In this document: piece by piece, positions 5,989-11,099 of the stretch
Numbering within the stretch: the first letter of the stretch is position 1
Layout of the letters: every line of letters starts with the position of its first letter
Assembly: GCA_964457415.1 (NCBI GenBank)
Contig: CAYWFB010000058.1
Location: 1-11,099 of the forward strand
Direction: 5' to 3'
DNA: 11,099 bases
DNA from: Fimenecus sp964457415
GTDB lineage: Bacteria > Bacillota > Clostridia > Oscillospirales > Acutalibacteraceae
Made by a program: the position numbers and the translations under genes
Notes under the pieces: model-generated
The model's input: the letters and a program-made list of their open reading frames with translations, nothing else
Databases searched by the model: none
What the model was told of the DNA's origin: nothing

Positions 5989-7380
5989 ATGGAATTAAAC
6001 GATATGAAAAAAGAGCTTTTTTATGAGCCCAAGCACGCCATGGAAATCGTTGACGATGCAGTGGTAAAGGCTGCTGACGATTTCTGCGAGGGTTATAAAA
6101 AGTATCTTGATGAAGCTAAAATTGAACGTGAAACAGTTGATTTCTTCGTGAAAGAGGCTGAAGCTCACGGCTACACAGAATTTGACCGCACAAAGAAATA
6201 CAACGCAGGCGACAAGGTTTATTACAACAACCGCGGCAAAGCAATTATTCTTTGCGTATTCGGTAAAAAGAGCATTGCAGAGGGTGTTAAAATCTCTGCC
6301 GCTCACATTGACTCACCCCGTCTTGACTTAAAGCCCAATCCTCTTTATGAAGATTCTTCTCTTGCTTTCTTCAAGACACATTACTATGGCGGAATCAAGA
6401 AGTATCAATGGACTGCAATCCCCCTTGCTCTTCACGGTGTTGTTGTTAAGGCAAACGGCGAATCAGTTAAGGTTTGCATCGGTGAAGACGACAATGACCC
6501 TCAATTCGTTATTACTGACCTTCTTCCTCACCTTGCCGCTGACCAGATGAAGCAGTCATTAAGCGACGGCATCAAGGGTGAACAGCTTAATATTCTTATC
6601 GGCTCACGCCCATTCTCAAAGGACGAGGGTGCTGACAAGGTTAAGCTTAACATTATGAAAATCCTCAACGAGAAATACGGCATTGTTGAGAGTGATTTCT
6701 TAAGTGCAGAATTAGAGCTTGTTCCCGCATTCAAGGCACGCGACATTGGCTTTGACCGTAGTCTTATCGGTGCTTACGGTCATGACGACAAGGTTTGTGC
6801 ATACCCTGCTGCTCAGGCAATTTTTGATGTTGAGGCACCCGAATACACCTGCCTTACAGTTCTTGCGGATAAGGAAGAAACAGGTTCAGACGGCAACACA
6901 GGTCTTCACTCATCATATATGAAATACTTTATCTCCGACCTTGCGGTTATGGAAAATGTTGAGCCTTGGAGAGTTTTGTCAGCTTCAGAATGTCTTTCTG
7001 CTGATGTTAACGCGGCATTTGACCCCAACTTCCCCGAAGTAAGCGAGAGAAAGAACTCATCATTCGTTAACAACGGTGTTGTTATTACAAAGTACACAGG
7101 TGCACGCGGTAAGGGCGGCACTTCTGATGCCTCTGCCGAATATATGGGTAAAATCCGCAGAATGCTCAACGCAAACGATGTTGTATGGCAGATTGGCGAG
7201 CTCGGCAAGGTTGACGCAGGCGGCGGCGGAACAGTTGCTATGTATGTTGCCAACCTTGACATTGACACAATCGACCTTGGTGTGCCCGTACTTTCAATGC
7301 ACGCTCCTTGGGAAATCGTTTCAAAGCTTGATGTTTATATGGCATACAAGGCATTTAAGGTATTCTTCGAGCAGAAGTAA
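5989..7380 (+). CDS. apeA: M18 family zinc aminopeptidase (aspartyl-aminopeptidase type)
   Basis: 463 residues, close to the longer bacterial M18 aminopeptidase 1 group, hence the tentative symbol. M18 enzymes are large cytoplasmic oligomers with two zinc ions that remove N-terminal, often acidic, residues from peptides. Candidate metal and catalytic residues are all visible: H106 in AAHIDSPRLDL, D266 in YGHDDKVCAYPA, E296-E297 in DKEETGSDGNTG, D339 in SADVNAAFDP, and H438 in MHAPWEIVSKLD. KKYQWTAIPLALHG (137-150) is also characteristic. A good AAGGAG site (5975-5980) lies 8 bases before the ATG, so it has independent initiation, although only 24 bases separate it from coaE. It is the last gene of the operon and ends 29 bases before a strong terminator. 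Confidence 0.95.
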   Translation: MELNDMKKELFYEPKHAMEIVDDAVVKAADDFCEGYKKYLDEAKIERETVDFFVKEAEAHGYTEFDRTKKYNAGDKVYYNNRGKAIILCVFGKKSIAEGVKISAAHIDSPRLDLKPNPLYEDSSLAFFKTHYYGGIKKYQWTAIPLALHGVVVKANGESVKVCIGEDDNDPQFVITDLLPHLAADQMKQSLSDGIKGEQLNILIGSRPFSKDEGADKVKLNIMKILNEKYGIVESDFLSAELELVPAFKARDIGFDRSLIGAYGHDDKVCAYPAAQAIFDVEAPEYTCLTVLADKEETGSDGNTGLHSSYMKYFISDLAVMENVEPWRVLSASECLSADVNAAFDPNFPEVSERKNSSFVNNGVVITKYTGARGKGGTSDASAEYMGKIRRMLNANDVVWQIGELGKVDAGGGGTVAMYVANLDIDTIDLGVPVLSMHAPWEIVSKLDVYMAYKAFKVFFEQK

Positions 7381-7387
7381 ATTAAGT

Positions 7388-7408
7388 GCAAAATGCAAAG
7401 CGCAAAGT
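7388..7408 (+). repeat. Three tandem 7-bp units (GCAAARY)
   Basis: GCAAAAT, GCAAAGC and GCAAAGT follow each other without gaps, just after the aminopeptidase stop codon and just before the terminator hairpin. The copies are short and imperfect; chance or a remnant of slippage is possible. No function can be read from the sequence. Confidence 0.5.
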
Positions 7409-7409
7409 T

Positions 7410-7437
7410 AAGGCAGTCCAAAAGGACTGCCTTTTTT
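7410..7437 (+). terminator. rho-independent terminator of the prfA operon
   Basis: A 10-bp perfect stem (7410-7419 paired with 7424-7433; arms AAGGCAGTCC and GGACTGCCTT) with an AAAA loop runs into a T tract (7432-7437). It lies 29 bases after the aminopeptidase stop. On the opposite strand the hairpin lacks a good T tract, so it acts mainly for the plus-strand operon. It would still sit in the 3' end of any dpaAB transcript. Confidence 0.92.
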
Positions 7438-7465
7438 ATGGGTCGTCGAGGACGCCGACCCCTAC
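7438..7465. repeat. GTAGGG-tagged short palindromic repeat, copy 2
   Basis: Outer arms GGGTCG (7440-7445) and CGACCC (7456-7461) pair perfectly. After one mismatch a further CG/CG pair closes an AGGA loop. The right edge is CCCTAC, the same edge as copy 1 at 191-216. Read on the minus strand, the element starts TTGTAGGGG, and its TAG is the stop codon of dpaB, so the repeat lies flush against the end of that gene. It is sandwiched between the convergent aminopeptidase terminator and dpaB. Confidence 0.6.
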
Positions 7466-8034
7466 AATAAAATTGGTTGTGGTTGTTTATTATTTAAAAC
7501 TGACTTAACCGTTTCGGGTATCAAATCAAAATCTGCTACGATTGAGTTGGGTTTATTTATGCAATCATCTTGTTTCATCGGCACAAAGTAAATATTTTTA
7601 CTGTTCATTAAAAGTCCTATGTTTTTGGCGGCGGCACCCAAGGCGTCATTGGTGGAAACAGCTATAACTACGGGTCGAGCATTACGAAGATGTGCTTTTG
7701 CCGCAAGAGTTACCGAAGTATCGGTAATTCCGTTTGCCATTTTACCGATTGTATTGCCCGTGCAGGGCGCAATTACGAGAATATCAAGAAGCTTTTTTGG
7801 TCCTATGGGCTCTGCTCCGCTGATTGTGTATATTATCTTCTCTTTGCAGATATTCTCAATTTCATCTATAAATTCACGGCTTTTCCCAAATCGGGTGTCC
7901 GTTGTGTATGCAGTATGTGACATAATGGGGATAACGCGGTATCCTTCATTAGTGAGCTTTTGCATTTGTGGGATTGCTTTTTTAAAGGTGCAGAATGAAC
8001 CGCAAAGGGCAAATCCCACAGTTTCATTACTCAT
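7462..8034 (-). CDS. dpaB: Dipicolinate synthase subunit B
   Basis: 190 residues, a flavoprotein-fold protein (SpoVFB in Bacillus). With DpaA it converts the lysine-pathway intermediate into dipicolinic acid, which is made in the mother cell and packed with calcium into the spore core. Family features are VGFALCGSFCTFKKA (6-20), PIMSHTAYTTDTRFG (36-50), a flavin-binding-like APCTGNTIGKMANGITD (89-105) and VPMKQDDCINKPNSIVAD (151-168). It starts 3 bases after dpaA stops, with GGGAGGAG (8048-8041) inside the end of dpaA, so the pair is co-translated. The C-terminus (QPQPILL) looks full-length even though the stop codon lies in a palindromic repeat. Confidence 0.95.
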   Translation of the reverse strand: MSNETVGFALCGSFCTFKKAIPQMQKLTNEGYRVIPIMSHTAYTTDTRFGKSREFIDEIENICKEKIIYTISGAEPIGPKKLLDILVIAPCTGNTIGKMANGITDTSVTLAAKAHLRNARPVVIAVSTNDALGAAAKNIGLLMNSKNIYFVPMKQDDCINKPNSIVADFDLIPETVKSVLNNKQPQPILL

Positions 8035-8037
8035 TTG

Positions 8038-8880
8038 TTACTCCTCCCTTTGCAAAATTCTTTTTCCTATTATTTCTCCCGCGGTTTTGGGAGTATATTT
8101 ACCGGGTAAGCCAAAGGCTTTTATAACATCAATTCCGAGTTTTCTCGCCTCATCAAAATCCACACCATAGGGCGCAGAGGCAAGCTCAATAATCTTGCTA
8201 TCCTTTCGCATTTTCGAGAGAGTATCTGTACCAATAATTCTTGCGGGAACGGTATTTATAAATATATCAAATCGGTCGGCACACTTTGAAAGCTCTGAAA
8301 GCGGCAAAGCCTCACAGCCCTTGATTGACGCGTCCTCTCTTTGCGAAGGATTGCGCGCAAAAACACTGACACTGCACGATAAAGCTGTAAGCATTGAGGC
8401 GGTTTCACGCGCCACTCTGCCATAGCCTATTATGGCGAACTTACCTAAAGGTAATGCAAAATCAATGTGCTCAAGCAATATTTTAAGAGTACCGAAAGCC
8501 GTGAGCACCGCATTTTTCTCAACAAACTCCTTATCGTAATAATCCACAAAGGGTATTTCGGTTTCACGAAGTCGCGAGAGTAATTCCCCCTTGATTATTC
8601 CGCCGAAAACAAGGTTATCCTTACCCAGAAACGAGATTAATCTTTCAATTGATGTTTCTTTTTTTGAAAAGGGCATATTTACAGTTTTATCGTTTCGTGT
8701 AGCGGGCAGGGGCAAAACTATGATTGAATTTGGTAAAATTACAGATTTCAGCTTTTCTGTATCGTCATCCCAATCAAAAAGTCCGTATGACGAAACCTCA
8801 CAGCCTTCAGCTTCGAGATAATTCTTAAGGTATTTTTGTCTTTTGTCGCCACCGATAATTACTATATTTCTGTTTTTCAA
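8038..8880 (-). CDS. dpaA: Dipicolinate synthase subunit A
   Basis: 280 residues, the NAD(P)-binding partner (SpoVFA in Bacillus) of DpaB in making dipicolinic acid for spores. The N-terminal VIIGGDKRQ (7-15) is typical of DpaA. The central Rossmann motif IGYGRVARETA (151-161) binds the nucleotide. IELASAPYGVDF (231-242) and the C-terminal GLPGKYTPKTAGEII (257-271) are further family marks. The start is a TTG (8880-8878), with AAAGGGGG 7 bases upstream; the one nearby ATG is out of frame and hits a stop after one codon, and no in-frame ATG lies near the family N-terminus. A sporulation-type promoter candidate lies just upstream. This gene pair marks the organism as a likely endospore former. 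Confidence 0.95.
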   Translation of the reverse strand: MKNRNIVIIGGDKRQKYLKNYLEAEGCEVSSYGLFDWDDDTEKLKSVILPNSIIVLPLPATRNDKTVNMPFSKKETSIERLISFLGKDNLVFGGIIKGELLSRLRETEIPFVDYYDKEFVEKNAVLTAFGTLKILLEHIDFALPLGKFAIIGYGRVARETASMLTALSCSVSVFARNPSQREDASIKGCEALPLSELSKCADRFDIFINTVPARIIGTDTLSKMRKDSKIIELASAPYGVDFDEARKLGIDVIKAFGLPGKYTPKTAGEIIGKRILQREE

Positions 8881-8887
8881 AACATTT

Positions 8888-8895
8888 CCCCCTTT
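8888..8895 (-). promoter_or_regulatory. Ribosome binding site for the TTG start of dpaA
   Basis: AAAGGGGG on the minus strand ends 7 bases before the TTG at 8880. It supports a non-ATG start, because no in-frame ATG lies at a usable distance and the protein's family N-terminus begins directly after this TTG. Confidence 0.7.
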
Positions 8896-8905
8896 CCTTA
8901 CAATA

Positions 8906-8933
8906 CATCGTATGTTTTTTGCAAAAAATGGTG
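8906..8933 (-). promoter_or_regulatory. Candidate mother-cell (sigma-K/sigma-E) promoter of dpaAB
   Basis: On the minus strand CACC (8933-8930) is followed by 15 bases and CATACGATG (8914-8906). This resembles the sigma-K pattern (an ACC-like -35, then CATAnnnTA, missing only the last base); the -10 also fits sigma-E (CATACAnT) at 7 of 8 positions, but no sigma-E -35 is seen. In Bacillus the homologous operon is controlled by sigma-K. The predicted start, near 8899, falls just before the ribosome site at 8895-8888. A perfect 14-bp palindrome fills the spacer. Confidence 0.5.
8915..8928. repeat. Perfect 14-bp palindrome TTTTTTGCAAAAAA
   Basis: Six T, GC, six A: perfectly self-complementary. 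It sits between the -35-like and -10-like parts of the candidate dpaAB promoter and 13 bases from the murC -35-like region. It could be a regulator site, a DNA-bending element, or simply two runs meeting by chance in AT-rich DNA. Confidence 0.5.
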
Positions 8934-8941
8934 ATTAGGGG

Positions 8942-8970
8942 TTTAATTTTTTATAAGTTTGCATTATAAT
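8942..8970 (+). promoter_or_regulatory. sigma-A-type promoter of murC-ung
   Basis: A perfect TATAAT (8965-8970) lies 17 bases after a poor -35 (TTTAAT, 8942-8947). The ribosome site at 8978-8983 and the ATG at 8988 follow closely, giving a leader of about 11 bases. The -35 regions of this promoter and of the dpaAB promoter are only 8 bases apart, back to back. Confidence 0.5.
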
Positions 8971-8977
8971 TTATATT

Positions 8978-8983
8978 GGTGAT
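8978..8983 (+). promoter_or_regulatory. Ribosome binding site deciding the murC start
   Basis: GGTGAT lies 4 bases before ATG 8988. An in-frame TTG at 8976 overlaps this site and is therefore not the start. Confidence 0.65.
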
Positions 8984-8987
8984 AAAT

Positions 8988-10373
8988 ATGAGTGAAATTA
9001 AAAATGTACTTGAAACTGCAAAAAGAATACATTTTATAGGAATTGGCGGTAGCGGTATGTGTCCGCTTGCTGAAATTCTGCATAGTCGCGGATACTCCTT
9101 GCAGGGCTCTGACAACAATGAGAGCTCAATAGTTGACCGAATTCGCAAAATGGGTATTCCCGTTATGATGGGTCAGTGTGCCGAAAACATTGCGGGTGCA
9201 GATATGATTGTTTACTCCGCCGCTATTTCAAAGGAAAATCCCGAGCTTAAAGCAGCACTCGAGAGTGGTATTCCAACATTCCAGCGTGCAGAGTTATTAG
9301 GTGAAATCTCACGCCAATTTGAAAATTGTATCGGCATTTGCGGAACTCACGGCAAGACCACAGTTACATCAATGACAGTTCAGACAATGCTTGGCGCGGG
9401 ACTTGACCCTTCGGCAGTAATCGGCGGAAAGCTCCCCCTTACAGACAGCTACGGCAGAGTTGGTGAAACACAGAATGTTGTAATTGAGAGCTGTGAATAT
9501 CAGGACACATTCTTACACATAAGCCCCAATGTTGCGGTAATTTTAAATGTTGACGAGGACCATCTTGAATATTTCAAGACAATGGACAATCTTATTTTAA
9601 GTTTTCATAAATTCGCAAATTCTGCAAAAAGTGCAGTAATTTATAACGGCGATGATGAAAATACCCTCAAAGCAATCAATGGCATTGAGGGCAAAACTAT
9701 GATTTCATTCGGTTTTGACAGTAAAAATGACTATTATGCTGAAAATATTTGTGAGCATAAGGGTGCCTTCACACAGTTTGACATTATGTATAAGAGCGAA
9801 AAATTAGGCAGAGTTACACTTTCTGTCCCCGGAATTCATAATGTACTCAACACTCTTGCCACAGTTGCAACTGCGATTTATTCAGGTGCAAAATTTGAAG
9901 ATTGTGTAAAGGGAATTGAAGAATTCCGCGGTGCAGGTCGTCGTTTTGAGGATTTAGGCACCTATAACGGAATTACATTTGTTGATGATTACGCTCACCA
10001 CCCCGCAGAGCTCAAGGTTACACTTGACGCGGCTATGAAAATGGGCTACAACACAGTTTGGGCAGTATTCCAGCCATTTACCTATTCAAGAACTGCAATG
10101 CACTTTGACGAGTTTGTTGATGTGCTTAAAATCTCCGACCGTTGCGTTATGACCGAGATTATGGGCTCACGCGAAATAAATACTTATGATATTTACACCT
10201 CACAGCTTGCAGAGAAAATCCCCAATTCTGTTTGGTTTAACACACAGGAAGAGGTTTGTGACTATGTCCTCGACAACGCAAAGTCAGGCGATTTGGTGCT
10301 TACAATGGGGTGCGGTGACATTTACAAATCGGCAAATATGATGATTGCGAGATTGAAAGATGGTACAGTTTAA
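8988..10373 (+). CDS. murC: UDP-N-acetylmuramate--L-alanine ligase
   Basis: 461 residues, normal length. It joins L-alanine to UDP-N-acetylmuramic acid with ATP, the first amino-acid addition in the cytoplasmic phase of peptidoglycan synthesis. Three Mur-ligase domains are visible. The N-terminal UDP-sugar domain has HFIGIGGSGMCPLAEIL (15-31), a MurC signature. The central ATPase domain has the P-loop GTHGKTT (119-125), ESCEYQD (167-173), NVDEDH (187-192) and PGIHNVLN (281-288). The C-terminal domain has DDYAHHPAE (333-341), QPFTYSRT (362-369) and GCGDIYKSA (441-449). The usual third residue after ES in this family is an acidic E or F-rich context, and here C169 precedes E170, a small variation. 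The gene is divergent from dpaA and overlaps ung by 14 bases. Confidence 0.98.
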   Translation: MSEIKNVLETAKRIHFIGIGGSGMCPLAEILHSRGYSLQGSDNNESSIVDRIRKMGIPVMMGQCAENIAGADMIVYSAAISKENPELKAALESGIPTFQRAELLGEISRQFENCIGICGTHGKTTVTSMTVQTMLGAGLDPSAVIGGKLPLTDSYGRVGETQNVVIESCEYQDTFLHISPNVAVILNVDEDHLEYFKTMDNLILSFHKFANSAKSAVIYNGDDENTLKAINGIEGKTMISFGFDSKNDYYAENICEHKGAFTQFDIMYKSEKLGRVTLSVPGIHNVLNTLATVATAIYSGAKFEDCVKGIEEFRGAGRRFEDLGTYNGITFVDDYAHHPAELKVTLDAAMKMGYNTVWAVFQPFTYSRTAMHFDEFVDVLKISDRCVMTEIMGSREINTYDIYTSQLAEKIPNSVWFNTQEEVCDYVLDNAKSGDLVLTMGCGDIYKSANMMIARLKDGTV

Positions 10374-11028
10374 TAACAGTTGGGATATTCTTTTAAAAGA
10401 CGAATTTGAGAAACCATATTATCTCAATTTGAGAAAATTTCTTGCAAATGAATATAAAACACAGACCATATACCCCCATATGAACGACATTTTCAATGCG
10501 TTGAAATATACGGATTATCAGAATGTCAAGGTTGTAATCTTGGGTCAGGACCCTTATCATCAGCCAAATCAGGCTCACGGGCTTTGCTTTTCGGTGAAAA
10601 AGGGAGTTAATCCCCCACCCTCATTGCAGAATATGTACAAAGAAATTCACGCGGAGTACGGGTATCCAATCCCCGACCACGGTGAGCTTACATATTGGGC
10701 AGAGCAAGGAGTGCTTATGCTCAACACGGTGCTGACAGTTCGTGAAAGTCAGCCCAACAGCCATAAGGGAATGGGTTGGGAAATCTTCACAGACGATATA
10801 ATCGCCCTTTTAAATCAACGCCCCGAGCCAATGGTATTCTTGCTATGGGGTGCAAATGCAAAAGCAAAAACAAAGCTTATAACAAACCCTGCACATTTAG
10901 TGCTTTGTTCGGCACACCCGAGCCCACTTTCCGCCTATAACGGATTTTTCGGCAACAACCATTTCAAAAAAGCCAATGAATTCTTAAAATCAAACGGAAT
11001 GAAAGAAATCGATTGGCAGATAAGATAA
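10360..11028 (+). CDS. ung: Uracil-DNA glycosylase (family 1)
   Basis: 222 residues, normal length. It removes uracil from DNA arising from cytosine deamination or dUMP misincorporation, starting base-excision repair. The water-activating loop GQDPYH (62-67, D64), PPPSLQNMYKEI (85-96), MLNTVLTVR (120-128, with N123 for uracil recognition), and the DNA-intercalation loop HPSPLSA (186-192, with H186) are all intact. The chosen ATG lies inside the last 14 bases of murC, in another frame. Only a weak GA-rich site precedes it, so translation is probably coupled to murC. The next in-frame ATG (codon 41) would cut into the conserved N-terminal region. No terminator is visible downstream before the window ends. 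Confidence 0.97.
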   Translation: MVQFNNSWDILLKDEFEKPYYLNLRKFLANEYKTQTIYPHMNDIFNALKYTDYQNVKVVILGQDPYHQPNQAHGLCFSVKKGVNPPPSLQNMYKEIHAEYGYPIPDHGELTYWAEQGVLMLNTVLTVRESQPNSHKGMGWEIFTDDIIALLNQRPEPMVFLLWGANAKAKTKLITNPAHLVLCSAHPSPLSAYNGFFGNNHFKKANEFLKSNGMKEIDWQIR

Positions 11029-11099
11029 AAAATATCCACCCTGCAAAGGTGTGATGTTCTTATCGGAGAAATTGAAAATCCTTCAACTTCGGTTAAGAA

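Noticed and set aside
7619..8170. 183-codon open frame on the plus strand across dpaB and the end of dpaA
   Set aside because: Antisense to two clearly identified genes; no ribosome binding site or family resemblance.
11029..11099. Possible start of another gene (ATG at 11054, open to the window edge) and a weak CACC/GGTG hairpin just after ung
   Set aside because: The AAGGTG sequence is only two bases from that ATG, which is too close, and just 15 codons are visible. The hairpin has a 4-bp stem and no T tract. Nothing can be supported here.
1..11099. CRISPR array, tRNA/rRNA, insertion sequence, phage gene, riboswitch
   Set aside because: Gaps between genes are all under 130 bases and are explained by promoters, terminators and short palindromes; no spaced direct repeats, cloverleaf sequence, transposase or long structured leader was seen.

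Overview
The window looks like a piece of a low-to-moderate GC, spore-forming Firmicutes chromosome, most likely class Clostridia and possibly an uncultured Oscillospirales/Ruminococcaceae-type gut lineage. The evidence is both subunits of dipicolinate synthase (a spore-core metabolite enzyme), a DUF951 protein, a class II-type GalT start, a Gram-positive surface protein architecture, strong GGAGG-type ribosome binding sites and AT-rich sigma-A-like promoters. The placement below class is an inference from protein style, not a search result.

Layout from left to right. (1) Positions 1-106, minus strand: the first 35 codons of a probable galT, running off the left edge, with its own promoter. 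(2) 234-1973, minus: a large secreted, C-terminally membrane- or wall-anchored serine hydrolase, with a promoter on one side and a hairpin terminator on the other. (3) 2043-2963, minus: a protein with three S1-type RNA-binding domains. (4) 3093-7380, plus: a compact operon DUF951 - prfA - tsaC/sua5 - coaE - M18 aminopeptidase. It starts at a divergent promoter and ends at a very clear rho-independent terminator. (5) 7462-8880, minus: dpaA-dpaB, convergent with the operon. (6) 8988-11028, plus: murC overlapping ung, divergent from dpaA. The last 71 bases hold no feature I can identify.

The plus-strand operon groups translation (release factor 1; the first enzyme of t6A tRNA modification) with CoA synthesis and peptide turnover. 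The minus-strand S1 protein diverges from it and is also RNA-linked. The dpaAB pair makes dipicolinate in the mother cell during sporulation. Its upstream region carries a sequence resembling a sigma-K/sigma-E promoter, back to back with a sigma-A-like promoter for murC.

All gaps between genes are under 130 bases; they hold promoters, terminators and two copies of a small GTAGGG-tagged palindromic repeat. Most of the window is ordinary core genome. The parts most worth a second look are the surface hydrolase (AxSxG nucleophile elbow, atypical IPNTN anchor), the palindromic repeats at gene 3' ends, and the dpaA/murC divergent control region with a perfect 14-bp palindrome inside the putative sporulation promoter. 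I found no CRISPR array, RNA gene, transposase, phage gene or obviously new multi-gene system.
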